Assembly: GCA_000469685.2 (NCBI GenBank)
Contig: LS997567.1
Coordinates: 26,280,722 to 26,344,721, forward strand
Reading direction: 5' to 3'
Source of the DNA: Haemonchus contortus
Taxonomy: Eukaryota; Nematoda; Chromadorea; Rhabditida; Trichostrongylidae
Length of the DNA stretch: 64,000 nt
Every line of letters starts with the position of its first letter. Position 1 is the first letter of the stretch. The position numbers were made by a program, and so were the translations under genes. Positions 45,376 to 59,653 of this stretch are shown here, one piece after another. The notes below the pieces were generated by a model that saw only the letters and a list, made by a program, of their open reading frames with translations, was not told the origin of the DNA and did not search any database.

Positions 45376-45885
45376 AGGCACGGTTCACGATAAAAAAGGT
45401 TACTGAAATCTCCCTTTAGGAAGACTCAGCTCCCCCCATGGGTGGTAGAAGGGGCCCTCTCACTCCCCCAATCTCGACGTCCAGGGCATAGTGCAAGCCC
45501 TGTTGTTGTCGTGATTGGCTTTCCCGCCCCTCGATCGATGTCACGTCATACGAGATGTAGACACGTACAGAGTCATGTAATCGCGTCAGGATCCACCCTT
45601 CAGCATGAAATCAGCTGTTTGCCCAGTGTTTGCCCAACAGTGAAGGCAAAATCAGCGGTTTGGGTGTGTTATGTGCAATTGCAGACATTGCGCCGCACTT
45701 CCCTTAACCGCCGTTTTTCACTGTGGAACTCGTCCAGCCCTCCTTTTCTCCTCTTTTTTGAACCTTTTTATTCCTTTTTATTCGTCGTTTTTTGCGCTTT
45801 CTTCGTTATTAGCGCACTATTCTGGGGCGGATCTATCATTTCCCGCCAAAAAACGGGTACCCTAAATTTATCGTGAACTGTGCCT
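45376..45885. mobile_element. TTAA MITE family A, copy A5
   Basis: 510 bp. It begins AGGCACGGTTCACGATAA and ends TTATCGTGAACTGTGCCT with intact TTAA at 45372-45375 and 45886-45889. The clean ends make it the best reference for the family termini. Non-coding; in the hpk-1 intron between exons 46553 and 41239. Confidence 0.92.
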
Positions 45886-46551
45886 TTAAGGCCTGTCACA
45901 GCTGAAGTCCTTTCTATTAACAGATGTTACGATCTTGAGCACGATAATTGGTCCGTGACACTAAATCGAAGATTTTGATTTGTTCTCTGCAAAATAGGGT
46001 TATCGTATTTCAACAACCTGTTCTCGCGAAATCAATAAATGAAACCTTTTTTCATTGCCGAGTGATGAAGACCAAACTACCCACACTTGGCCCAAAATCA
46101 CACCTTTCTTAATAGATACTTTCAGTTCAAAGTATATGCATGTGTAAGCCATCACTCTATTGTAATTGATCTATCAATTCTTGTTCCCAGCGCTCCGACA
46201 GTGTAAGATTACTAAAAATTTAGGAGTTTAGGGTTTGTGAACGGGATTGTGTGAGCACAGGGGTCGCGCAATGTGTGGAACGCAATGGGCGCTCATTCGG
46301 ATAAATTACCAATAAAATCTCTGCATTGCGTGCTTCCTTTATATCTCCCCTTTACCGCACAGCAGTAAGAAGCAGGGCTCTCTAAAACAGTAGGTCTACT
46401 CCTATTAGGAGTTACGTTTTGTACAATGTTATCGAATTGACAATGTAGAATTGCGTCCAATCGAATACCACAATTTCGAAAACCCTTGTTTTTCAAATTT
46501 TTACACTAGATTTATGAACGCATGCTAGCAGTTTTATTAAGAGATTGCTCA

Positions 46552-47650
<1,099 letters not shown>

Positions 47651-48228
47651 CATCTCTCCTTCACACTAACCCTGACCACATAGGTGTACAACTAGGGGAT
47701 ACCACTAAACTTTTTCAAAAATTAGGCTGAAAACTTTCTAAAAGTTAGTATCCATGATTCCACACACAGTAGTCCCCTCTACACAAGAGCAAACGCACTA
47801 CATTAACTTCAAACCTCATAAAATAAATTCCATAGTAACCCCGCCCACAGGTGCATACCCTGTAGAGACGTGTAAAGCCCTACAGCTACCCAAAGAGGCT
47901 GTCCCTTTCAAGTTAGTGTTCACGGCCACACCTAGCCCGAACTACACAGTTTCTACGACTACATGAGCCACACAAAGCCCCATTTCACAGGAGTACTCCT
48001 CATGACCACACACAGCCCAAACCAAAATATTTGTCAGTTTAGATCGGAAAAGGTTGAAGTTGTTGCTTGATTAATCCCCGTCGCCCTTACTGAAGAATAT
48101 TGTGTATACAGAAGTAATGCTTTGATAAATTACATTTTCAAAATCAAGTGTTATGTATACCATGCTAATACTCCAGCCGAGCTGGACGAACTTTTTTCAT
48201 GTGGCTCCGTGCCTTATGACTAGAGACC

Positions 48229-48381
48229 CCAACGCACGCAATGGCGTGCGTAGCCGCCTGCTATCGATAAAACACCGAAAACTCAAACACAATTTCCATA
48301 AAATCCCAACGCACGCAATAGCGTGCGTAGCCGCCTGCTATCGATAAAACACCGAAAACTCAAACACAATTTCCATAAAAT
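48229..48381 (+). repeat. 76-bp tandem duplication with a terminal hairpin
   Basis: Two nearly identical units of CCAACGCACGCAATGGCGTG through TTCCATAAAATC. Each contains a perfect 8-bp hairpin ACGCACGC-AATG-GCGTGCGT followed by AGCCGCCTG. The hairpin and following word match the end of the family C copy at 20640-20670. Confidence 0.85.
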
Positions 48382-50038
<1,657 letters not shown>

Positions 50039-51248
50039 CTAATAGTAGAATTGTGCATAAAATAATGATTGCATATCGATTGAGCTGTATGGAGAACGCT
50101 AGAGCTGTAATAACGGCGAATGAGTGGTCCGCGACAGCCGCGTGCGGCGAATCGATTACCCAAAATCGTCCCTAACGCCCCTCTCCCATTCATAGGGACC
50201 AAGGGAAAACGCGCGCCGAAACTAGATCACCGTGGGCATTACGTGACCGTACCATGTACTTTTCACGTGTAAAAAAATGACGGGATGACTTGATTCGCCG
50301 CCAGGATCGCCTTTCCCGCGTGACGGTGCGGCGAAGAAATTAGCACCGATTGGCGTATGTCCGTGATTTCTGCATAAGTATAGTAAGCTGTCATTTTGAA
50401 AACTGTGGAAATTTATACTCCCCATGTGTTATAGGTTTTTTAGGGGTATCGATTGTAAATATTTTGTGAGATACCATGAATTGAGCAAATCTTGCAACTG
50501 ATTCTCGTGAACGTCCTGTGATATCTGATCTATTCCAGCACGTGGCCGAACGGCCAAGTTGCAATGAGTAGGACTCATCAACGGAGCGCTTCCAATCCAT
50601 TATCAGCTCCTTTACATCAACTTTCGCCTTTTCCAAGAACATTCTTCGATAAGATACTAGCATAACACATTTCGATGTAGCGAGATTGTCCCAACATACA
50701 AGTGTTAGATTCTCAAAAATCGAAAAATTCTAGCTCTGACTATCCGATTTTCGTAAGGTCCCTGCTATAGATTTCTATTCATAACCGTGATGACCCTCAA
50801 ATGCTTACTTGGCCTTACCAATGCGCTGCGCGGCCTTTCCCTTTCATTGATCCCAGCGGGATGAAAGTCGATCCCAAAGTTAACCCTTTGACGACCATGG
50901 CACTCGCCGGTGGGTGCCACTATGACTGGCGCATGGGACCATGGCACCCAATGTTGGATGCCACCATGTTTTTTTTCTTTTATTTGCCATTTGAAACTTA
51001 TCTAATATTTTCATATTAATTAACAAACTCCATGGTATTTATATTCAACATGGTCCACGTGAACGTTTTATAGGAGCTTATTCATTACAAACACATATAG
51101 TCTATGGAGTAGTATTGGAAACGGGATACTTTGGCAAGATTTGTGTGTCCTGGAAGCAATGGAGGCAGTACTTACAAAGGAAGGATACTTAGTCGCAGTG
51201 GTCATTCAATATGTGATATACACCGAGCCGAGCAAAGCCCTTACCTGT

Positions 51249-51420
51249 GCAACGGTGGTCTAGTGGATAGTCTGGTGGACTGGTAGGCATAGCATCAAGG
51301 TTCGACTCCTTGACGCAAGCGCTCATTTTGCTTTTCCATAAAATGCTTGCTAAACGCTTGCAAAACGTTTTTGGGCTAAATGTTGGGCTCCCTCACAATT
51401 CAGGACACCGGAGAATAGTG
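51249..51420 (+). repeat. tRNA-derived (SINE-like) block, left arm
   Basis: Contains an RNA polymerase III A box TGGTCTAGTGG (51256-51266) and B box GGTTCGACTCC (51299-51309) 43 bases apart, as in tRNA genes, with a T-arm CAAGG/CCTTG. The acceptor ends do not pair, so it is not a functional tRNA. It is followed by a body (TTTGCTTTTCCATAAAATGC ... CTCACAATTCAGGACACCGG) shared with the right arm and with 53711-53825. Confidence 0.6.
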
Positions 51421-51645
51421 ATCCAATGAAAAATTTTTTTATCACTCCTGACCGAATATATGTATACGCGTCCTTAACCAGAACAGTCGAGATGGTGTTT
51501 CGAAGTCTTAGGCAGCTCCCTGCACTTACGGTGGACGGCGGTCGAATGACTCATCCGAGTACAGCACTCCCAAAGAGGACTGTTCTGGTTAAGGACGCGT
51601 ATACATATATTCGGTCAGGAGTGATAAAAAAATTTTTCATTGGAT

Positions 51646-51820
51646 CACTATTCTCCGGTGTCCTGAATTGTGAGGGAGCCCAACATTTAGCCCAAAAACG
51701 TTTTGCAAGCGTTTAGCAAGCATTTTATGGAAAAGCAAAATGAGCGCTTGCGTCAAGGAGTCGAACCTTGATGCTATGCCTACCAGTCCACCAGACTATC
51801 CACTAGACCACCGTTGCACA
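51646..51820 (-). repeat. tRNA-derived (SINE-like) block, right arm
   Basis: Inverted copy of the block at 51249-51420 within the palindrome; same A and B boxes on the minus strand. Confidence 0.6.
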
Positions 51821-52402
51821 GGTAAGGGCTTTGCTCGGCTCGGTGTATATCACATATCGAATGACCACTGCGACTAAGTATCCTTCCTTTGTAAGTACTG
51901 CCTCCATTGCTTCCAGGACACACAAATCTTGCCAAAGTATCCCGTTTCCAATACTACTCCATAGACTATATGTGTTTGTAATGAATAAGCTCCTATAAAA
52001 CGTTCACGTGGACCATGTTGAATATAAATACCATGGAGTTTGTTAATTAATATGAAAATATTAGATAAGTTTCAAATGGCAAATAAAAGAATAAAAACAT
52101 GGTGGCATCCAACATTGGGTGCCATGGTCCCATGCGCCAGTCATAGTGGCACCCACCGGCGAGTGCCATGGTCGTCAAAGGGTTAACTTTGGGATCGACT
52201 TTCATCCCGCTGGGATCAATGAAAGGGAAAGGCCGCGCAGCGCATTGGTAAGGCCAAGTAAGCATTTGAGGGTCATCACGGTTATGAATAGAAATCTATA
52301 GCAGGGACCTTACGAAAATCGGGTAGTCAGAGCAAGAATTTTTCGATTTTTGAGAATCTAACACTTGTATGTTGGGACAATCTCGCTACGTCGAAATGTG
52401 TT

Positions 52403-52819
52403 ATGCTAGTATCTTATCGAAGAATGTTCTTGGAAAAGGCGAAAGTTGATGTAAAGGAGCTGATAATGGATTGGAAGCGCTCCGTTGATGAGTCCTACTC
52501 ATTGCAACTTGGCCGTTCGGCCACGTGCTGGAATAGATCAGATATCACAGGACGTTCACGAGAATCAGTTGCAAGATTTGCTCAATTCATGGTATCTCAC
52601 AAAATATTTACAATCGATACCCCTAAAAAACCTATAACACATGGGGAGTATAAATTTCCAGTTTTCAAAATGAAACCGCGCTTTCAAAGCGGTGACACAA
52701 GTAAACTGACAGTGTTGAAGAAATACTGTAGAAAAATAGTTTATCGCTTTGTGTGCACATATGACTGTCCGCTCATTCTTGAGGTTAGCATCCTTTCAAG
52801 AAGTCTTTTCATGAGGTAA
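52403..52819 (+). CDS. Unrecognised ORF in palindrome arm
   Basis: 138 codons starting MLVSYRRMFLEKAKVDVKEL. The first 86 or so residues are duplicated in the left arm (minus strand, 50663 to about 50404), after which the two differ because the arm ends. It has a charged, helical look (KVDVKELIMDWKRSVDE, SRESVARFAQFM) but no family was recognised. It may be a degraded transposon ORF or part of an unknown gene. Confidence 0.3.
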   Translation: MLVSYRRMFLEKAKVDVKELIMDWKRSVDESYSLQLGRSATCWNRSDITGRSRESVARFAQFMVSHKIFTIDTPKKPITHGEYKFPVFKMKPRFQSGDTSKLTVLKKYCRKIVYRFVCTYDCPLILEVSILSRSLFMR

Positions 52820-53590
52820 GCAAGGTGATGCGGTGGGACATGATGCTACGGCTGTCATCAAATCTCTGAATCCACCTAAGGATTGTTTTTAATTTTCCCC
52901 CTATGGGCCTTCATTGCTGATTTTAAACGGGTCCAGTGGAAATGATTACCGCGCAATGGGACTCCTATATTAATTTTATGATAACTTATCTTTCAATTTA
53001 TCCGCTAATCTTCATAAGTGGGTAGATCTATTGTTTTGCATCTGATAGTTGCGACCACATAACACATCGTAATTTGTCAATAATAGACTGATTCGAAAGC
53101 TCATGCTATCTTAATCTCCATGAACGGCACTCTGCAGTGATGATACAAAACGTGTTCCCCATATTCGAGTAGGTGCGTCTTCTTTTGACACTGCTATAGA
53201 AGGCTACAGACTTTTCTACCACCATCATAAAATTGAGCTCTTGGGCCAGATCACAAAGTTGAAGGCGACGTTTCACTCCGGAACCTTTACGTCCCCTACA
53301 AACGTTGGAGGTTTCATTCGCGAAGTTCAACGTCGCAGTTGACCGCAGGGGATACTGTGATCGCCTTTCACGGACCCGACTTCTTCGCAAAGGATAACGG
53401 GCTTGTCTTCATAGCATCGATAAGTACGGTTCGAAGCGTCTCCTGAAGCCTCTCCATTACCTCTCCCTAGATGGTGTAGACGTCATGCTACAAAAACGAA
53501 AGCCCCCCATCAAATATGACGACACCACATTCGTTCAGAAGATTCATGGTGTTGAAGAGCGTTTGATCCGATGAATTATCTGAACCTTTC
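52820..53590. other. No recognised feature
   Basis: Unassigned intronic sequence. Confidence 0.3.
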
Positions 53591-53599
53591 TTTTTGAAG

Positions 53600-54074
53600 C
53601 CACTAAAACCCATGTCAAGCAAATATTTAGAATTCCTCTTTTGCTCGAATGACGCTCCACCCTTATTCGGTCGGTTGGGGGCAAAAAAAAACTTTCCTCG
53701 TAATACCTTTCCGGTGTTCCTAAATTGTGAGGGGGGGGGGGCTGTAGATGCCCAACATCAAGCCCAGAAACGTTTTGCAAGCGTTTCGGACGCATTCTAT
53801 GGAAAAGCAAAGCGAGCACATGCATCGAAAGGAATCGAACCTTGATGTCATGCCCACTAGTCCACTACACCACCCGCTTCTAAGCCTGAGTTTAATATAA
53901 GATAAAATAAGATCTGATACTTCTGTTTTGCGAAAATATTGCTAATTTATTGAGTCAGAGAAAGGAGTTTCTCCTGGGACCATGGCATCCACCGGTGGGT
54001 GCCAGTCGCACACGAAAAGGAGGAGGCGTGGTCCCATGGGCGCTCACGTCGAGATCGGCATTGTCGTCAAAGGG
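53600..54074. mobile_element. piggyBac-type repeat P3, right end only
   Basis: Ends GTCGTCAAAGGG before TTAA (54075-54078). It contains GGCATCCACCGGTGGGTGCC (near 53983-54002) and, at 53825-53878, a tRNA-like block that lacks the anticodon-arm region (A box TGGTGTAGTGG and B box GGTTCGATTCC only about 31 bases apart, minus strand). It shares the SINE-like body with the palindrome arms. The left terminus was not found. Confidence 0.55.
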
Positions 54075-54078
54075 TTAA

Positions 54079-54535
54079 TGTGTTAGTAACCATCCAGTTA
54101 GTGCTGCCCCACTTCTACTCGTCATCTTTTCAGTTCCCCATTCTGCTGTGGCGGTGAGTGGCGGCGCGGCGGCATCTCGCCCTGGTATTCCCGCCTAAAT
54201 TCTGCTATCATCGTTTTCTTCTGTGTATTCGCCACTCAGTTCTTCCAGGTTTTCCGATTTTTATCAGTGATTAAGAGACGTGACAAGCTGATTATTTTCA
54301 TTACTTGTTCCAATTGCCACCTTAAGAGGTGCTTGCTCGTGTGATCGTTTCGTTCGATTAATTGTTTTGGATCAACTCCATCGTTCTTTCGCGAACAAGC
54401 TAGCTTTCTAGTGCCAGGAAGCGATCAATATTTTACATTTTGTCAACGCACTAGGTCTATTCATCACCTTTCACCCAGGAGTTCAATTCGTTCTGTTGTT
54501 TCCAAGTTCAGAAGACGTAGACGAGGTCTGCTGAT
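54079..54535 (+). other. Probable 5' region of the CR1-like element
   Basis: Non-coding T-rich sequence between P3 and the first ORF1 remains. Assigned by position only. Confidence 0.3.
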
Positions 54536-54693
54536 TTGGCATTTCCCCAGGGTGCTGAGCGTCAACGTGCACTTATGACCGCAGTGGAACAGTTGATGAG
54601 TGACGATTCGGTCCCTTCTTATATGAAAACAATTGTTATCTACTCGAGACAAAAGAGAAGCTGGATAACCTGGCTAGTGAAAACAAAAACTTC

Positions 54694-56595
54694 GGCACCA
54701 TTGCACTATTACACCCCCAGTGGGGGTGTGATATGGATCAAAAAAAATTTTCGCTGAAAACTTGGACTAGGGGGGTTATCGAGGCCGCTGGTCACAAATA
54801 TAGTATCCATTTCTGGCGCTGCGTCAAATTGGCGCCAGTTGGCGCCAGATGGCGCCAGGGGTGTTTTCACAAAATTCGCTGTAAACTTGTATATAGGGGT
54901 TATTCGAGGCCCTGATCATATCTATAACAAACACTATCCCTTTTCACGAACGTTTTCTTGCGAAAGCGGATTGGCTCATTGTCCACTGACTTCTGCCCTC
55001 TTCACAGTTGGGAATCAAAGTGAACGTGAGCAGTTGCACCAAAATGCCATCTTCTCGCCCGTCGAACTACACAAGTCCTCGCTAAGTAATTACAAACATA
55101 TGTAACAGTTTATTCAGAATCTTCCTTGCTCTCTTGTTCTGACCAGCTCTGCCACTTCAAATGTGGCCTTAGAGAGGGCCTTTGGGTTAGCTCACGAAGG
55201 ATGTCGAACTCGTTCAACAGGGGTATAGTGCCGCTACCTGGTCCCAGAAGTTGTACAGGGCCTAACGTCGATCTCCAAATTGTTTTTTCCACAAGAATTC
55301 CTGCATGTAGTCTTCATATCGAGCGTTGTTAATGCCGTAGCGTCGCTTTCCCACTTCCTTGTATTTTTGCCCGAGTGACTCAACATGCTGAGTGTGTGCT
55401 CCAGTTCTGGGTTCGACGAAGTTCAACTGATGGTTGACCTTGAGGTGCCTGTATTCCAGGGGCAGGGTGGAAATTTGAGAGTAAGCTCTCCAGCTGTCGC
55501 TGTATATGGTGATCCCAGGTCTTATGTAGTTCGTAATGAGACGCAGGATAGTGGGGGCATCTCTCCTCCGAACAAGGGTGAAGAAAGCTCGACTGCTTCC
55601 CCTCTCCATGCCTCTGAAAAGCCATTGGTGTCTACGCACCCAGCGTCCTCGGTTGTATTTGCTCCGAGTAACAAGGGTTTCGTCGATTTTCACTTCACAT
55701 CCGAACCCTCCGATGATTGGTGGGTTCCTTCTAAAGTGTTCTGCGCACACGTCACGGAAACATTTTTCCCACTGAACAACGGTACGAGGATTCATGTGAA
55801 GCTCGTATGCTTTGTCCTTCACCTTTCCCATGTCGTGGAGCCAGAAGTAGGACAGAGCAAAACAGTCGACTCGCCGAGGTTGGACTTGTCGAAGAATGAA
55901 CCTTTTCTAGCAGGAACGTAGACATTCGTTCCGTTCGTCGGTCCAGTACGGCACGATCTTCGGTTACACACCCAGCCATTGTGGTGCTCGTCGTTCCTCG
56001 GCGTCATGGATCGTTGGCACGATGGGTATAACGGTGTAGACATTAGCCCCATAGATCGCAGCCAATCCTGGAACTGCAGGTGATCCATCTGGAGTTTTTC
56101 GAACACATCCTTCAATGAGAAATCCATCAACTCCTGCCGGCGATTGCGTTGTCTCAAAACGTTGAGAGCCATTGCTTCCCTTTGGTAACGAAAGCGAGAA
56201 ATGAATCTACGGCTACTCATGCCGATTCCTTGGCTGCCTGCAAGCGTGGAAAAATGCTTCTGACCTCATTTCGATTTCATTCCGTCTGCTCGAGAGGTCT
56301 GAAGCGCAGTCTCTAAGGTGCCTTCAGGTAATTGGGCTCAACCTATCATCAAAGAGAGCAACCCGTTTCACAAAGAATGCCATATTCGTGATCAGCGGCC
56401 CCGATAGCCCCTTTACACAAGTTTACGGCGAATTTGGTGAAAACACCCTTGGCGCCAATTTGGAGCCAGCGTCAAAAATGGATGTCATATTCGTGATCGT
56501 GCGGCCTCGATAACCCCCCTGGTGCAAGTTTCAGCGAAAATGTTTTTTGACCCATATCACTCCCCCCACTGGGGGCGTAATAATGCAATAGTGCC
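54694..56595 (-). mobile_element. Merlin-type DNA transposon
   Basis: 1902 bp with long inverted ends: left GGCACCATTGCACTATTACA, right (inverted) GGCACTATTGCATTATTACG. The similarity continues for about 120 bases including TCGAGGCCGC. An 8-bp duplication AAAACTTC flanks it (54686-54693 and 56596-56603), as expected for Merlin (8-9 bp). Subterminal GGCGCCA words are repeated four times on the left (54830-54860) and are also present on the right. Confidence 0.92.
55262..56220 (-). pseudogene. Merlin (IS1016/ISXO2-like) transposase, frameshifted
   Basis: The C-terminal frame (55831 to 55262) has the DDE core: KIDETLV, IYSDSWRAY and GAHTQHVESL, with FRRNPPIIGGFGCEVKIDET before it, as in IS1016/ISXO2-type enzymes. 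The N-terminal frame (56220 to 55819) contains MDHLQFQDWL, a zinc/HTH-like cysteine pair region (CNRRSC) and then shifts near 55865 into the C-terminal frame, where FALSYFWLHDMGKVKDK continues naturally. One indel therefore disables an otherwise complete enzyme, unless an intron removes it. Confidence 0.85.
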
Positions 56596-57289
56596 AAAAC
56601 TTCTTGAGGAGGTGGATATAGGTATATTTTAAGCTCCGTCAGACTCTTTCTCAAGCTAAGCAATCTCATTCATAGATTGACACTGGTAACGCTTCCACTC
56701 AAATTCCCCCCTAATCCTCGCATTATGATTCCGTCTCTAATTCTGATTGCTGTTAATTGAAAGAGCGTCTCGTTTTTAGATACTGATCGGTCTACCTGAA
56801 TCATTTGATCCTGTTTCCTCTAGAATGAATGTCTATGATTTGAACTACGTTAGAATGCTATTTGATCATCTTCATCTAAAATGTGCCCCAGTTTCAGTTT
56901 ACTGTATGGGTAGGCATGCAGTCAATCGACCTAGGCTCTTGAATGTTGTCCTTCAGAATGCTAAGTTCAAAAACGAAGCACTGCGCCGTCCCTTCTTGAG
57001 GCTTTCTCAGCTTAGGGGCATCGACATCCGTCCCTCACTGTCCGAGGCAGAGAAGGATAAGCTTCGCTCTTCGAGATTAGCCTCCGGGGGGAGACCGGTA
57101 AATGATTCTAAGGTTCAGCTCGACAACCTCTCCTATTCTTCTCCAGTGCCTGTCTCCAACATATCGAATAATTCTATGGATGTTATGTCGCCTGTTGCTC
57201 CTCTAAAACCCAATAGCTCCTCGGCGTCGGGTCATCAGCTGCAAATTTTTGCTGGCTAATATACGATCCCTGCGAGGAAAATGTTATAA

Positions 57290-59242
57290 TTTTAAGAAGC
57301 AGGGTCGCATTCTATAAAATGTTATCGGCCAAGCTCAAAAGTCGAAATGACATACGTACTCTCAAGGATGGAAAGATCAATTTTGCCTCCTCTGAACAAA
57401 CAGAAGCTAATGTTTTGGCACATCATTTTGAGTCCTGTTTTCTATCTCGAATACTGTTCGTGACCAAGGCCTGGTTCCTTCTTTGCCTATTTCCCCTACT
57501 ATTGATCAAGTTGCTTGGATTCATGAAGATGAAATACTGAACTGCCTTCACAAATGGCGTAATTCGTAATCTCTTACTCCGGATAGTACACCTTTGTATT
57601 TTTTGAAACGAGTTTCTGCCCAAATTTTGAGCCCTCTCAGGTTTATCATGAATTCGTCACTCATCAGAAAAGAGGTGCCTGTCAATGGGAAGCATGCGTA
57701 TGTCACCCCTATCCCTAAAAACCTTATGATATACCAAGCAGTTAAGTCTTATAAGCATCACCTCAATCATTGCAAGGGTATTTGAAAAAAATAATCAAGA
57801 AAAGAATTGTAGCCCATCTCGACAAATACCAAGTGATTAGCCCTAATCAGCATGATTTTGTTAAAATTGAATCCACGGTACCACAACTAATTGAATGCCT
57901 CAACGACTGGACTAAGGAATTACATGACACTAAACCTGTTCATGTTATTTATTTTGACTTTATAAAAGCCTCCGATAAAGTGCCGCACAAGAAGCTGCTC
58001 CTCAAACTAGAAGAGGTTGGTATCCGAGGTGTTCTTCTCGAATAACGGAGTGAGTTTCTTAGCAATCGTACTTTTCAAGTGCGTATCAAGAGTTATCTCT
58101 CCGCAAGCAAGAATGCTGCAAGCGGGTTCCCCCAAGGTGGAGTATTATCCCCCTTGCTCTTCAACAATTACACATTCGGATGGAGCTTTCTGATTACATC
58201 CTTAGGAGCTGACTGTAAAGTTTTTACCGACGACCTGAAAATATACAAGTTATCCAAAGTGACATTGACTCTACCAATCTTCAGAAAGCTATTGATTTTG
58301 TTAAGGAGAGGTCCAAAACGTGGGAGCTTCCCTTGTCTCTTTACAGAACGAACGTTTTGATTCTTTCTCATTCGCAGATGAGTCCCTGCTCTTACCACAT
58401 TAATGGCAATGTTTTGCAAACTGTGGACACCGATCTTGGCTTCGCCACCTGCCGTAATCTTAGTTTCGATGAGCACATAAATATGATTGTGAGCAAGGCT
58501 ATTAATAAGATACACAATTAACAAGGCGTTCGTTTGTAAAGACTCTCAACTCATTCTAAGAGCATTCAAGACATACATTCGTCCACTGTTGGAATATGGA
58601 CAGTTACATACTATCCTCAGAAAAATCTCTTATTAAGGCTTTGGAGAAGGTTCAAAATGACTTCACTAGGAAGTTGTTAGTGAGGGTTCATGAATATGAC
58701 TATACGAAAGTTCCCAAAAGCTCTATGGGAACCAAATTCTGAGTCTGCAAACCATTGGAAGTAGGAGGAGACGATTTGATGTACCCATGCTCTGGAAGAT
58801 CCTCTGTGGTGTGATCTCTGTAGATAGGCATAGGTTCTTCGCTATTGGTGATTCACGTACTCGTGGTGGCAATACCAAGCTTTTTATACCTAAACCTAGT
58901 CCTAACCCCCCCCCCCCACACCGTGCCGGTATCGAATTCAACAAAATATCATGCGAGGCCCAGTACCTAAATCACTCGCACACTTTAAAAGGCTCATGAC
59001 CCAACGCTGGCACTAATTGCTCCTTTGTCTCCAATATTGTTTTTTTTTCGCATGTTGTTTACTCTTGTGCTTCACTTCTTCGTTATATTAAAGCTTTTTC
59101 CTACCTCTTGATTTTTGGTGTAGTAATTACGCCCTGAGTTGAGGTTCTTCGGTCGATTTTTTGTTTTGAGTTGCTTTTGCTTGTTTCAGTTGTTCAAATT
59201 CACACGAGTCAGTCGTATAATAAATCAAATCAATCAATCAAA
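57290..59242 (+). pseudogene. CR1-like reverse transcriptase, deleted and decayed
   Basis: At 57261-57290 the text LLANIRSLRGKCYNFKKQGR starts like the endonuclease N-terminus, then jumps to RILYKMLSAKLKSRNDIRTL, a region just before the RT, so the endonuclease is deleted. RT pieces follow: KKIIKKRIVAHLDKYQVISP (57775), PVHVIYFDFIKASDKV (57945), GFPQGGVLSPLLF (58125), VFTDDLKIYKL (58215, where FADD is usual). The C-terminus has RHRFFAIGDSRTRGG (58825). The tail ends in repeated ATCA/AATC units (59218-59242), typical of CR1-type 3' ends. Confidence 0.82.
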
Positions 59243-59244
59243 CT

Positions 59245-59649
59245 TCAGTAGGAAAAACACAGTGAAATTTCAAATCTTCTCGGACTTATGCGATAAACTT
59301 GACGCTGGATTGTCTCTCCATGCACTATAAACCATTGGTCACGGAAAGTAGCACCATGACACATTCCGCGATTATGTGCTTAGTAAAACATACAGAATCT
59401 GATCATAACCTCGAGAAATTGAATTCGAAAGTGTTTCTCAGTGGTCTAACAACTGCTGATTTAACCATCCCCCTCCAATAATCAACATGCCCATGGGCGC
59501 CTTCACTAGAAGCTCAGGATGGTTTTCTTTTATTTGAACACACTTGTAATATATATTGAAGGTTTTCAAGGCATTGGTATCGCTTCACTTCACTTTCAAC
59601 GGAGGTAAATGGGAAAGATGGGATCTCGATATTATATGAAACCGTTATA
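59245..59649. other. No recognised feature
   Basis: Unassigned intron between the CR1-like tail and P2. Confidence 0.3.
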
Positions 59650-59653
59650 TTAA

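Larger units (their letters stand above)
50884..52182. mobile_element. TTAA-bounded piggyBac-type element P4, palindromic
   Basis: Within the palindrome, both ends read CCCTTTGACGACCATGGCAC and are flanked by TTAA (50880-50883 and 52183-52186). Next to each end is the palindrome-like GGCACTCGCCGGTGGGTGCC. The inverted duplication continues about 490 bp beyond both TTAA sites, so the flanks were duplicated too. Confidence 0.7.
50391..52672. repeat. 2.3 kb near-perfect palindrome
   Basis: The left arm 50391-51488 and right arm 51578-52672 are inverted copies of about 1.1 kb differing by only a few substitutions and small indels (for example CAATATGTG versus CGATATGTG, and a 2-base indel near the outer end). 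The 89-base loop is unique. Each arm holds an identical ORF start (50663 minus and 52403 plus, MLVSYRRMFLEKAKVDVKEL), a piggyBac-type terminus, and a tRNA-like block. Differences between arms argue against a simple read-through artefact but do not exclude an assembly join of two haplotypes. Confidence 0.9.
54536..57260 (+). pseudogene. CR1-like ORF1 remains, split by a Merlin transposon
   Basis: Before the Merlin element, about 54640-54693, the text reads EKLDNLASENKNF, a coiled-coil style segment. After it, at 56604, the segment LRRWI/LEEVD continues. From 56825 a frame of 144 codons reads NVVLQNAKFKNEALRRPFLR and GIDIRPSLSEAEKDKLR, a pattern typical of nematode CR1-type ORF1 proteins, which bind RNA. 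Frameshifts are present. Confidence 0.6.

Noticed and set aside
51249..51325. Functional tRNA gene
   Set aside because: A and B boxes and a T-arm are present, but the acceptor and D stems do not pair.
55385..55921. Plus-strand 178-codon ORF
   Set aside because: Antisense shadow of the Merlin transposase, whose DDE motifs read on the minus strand.
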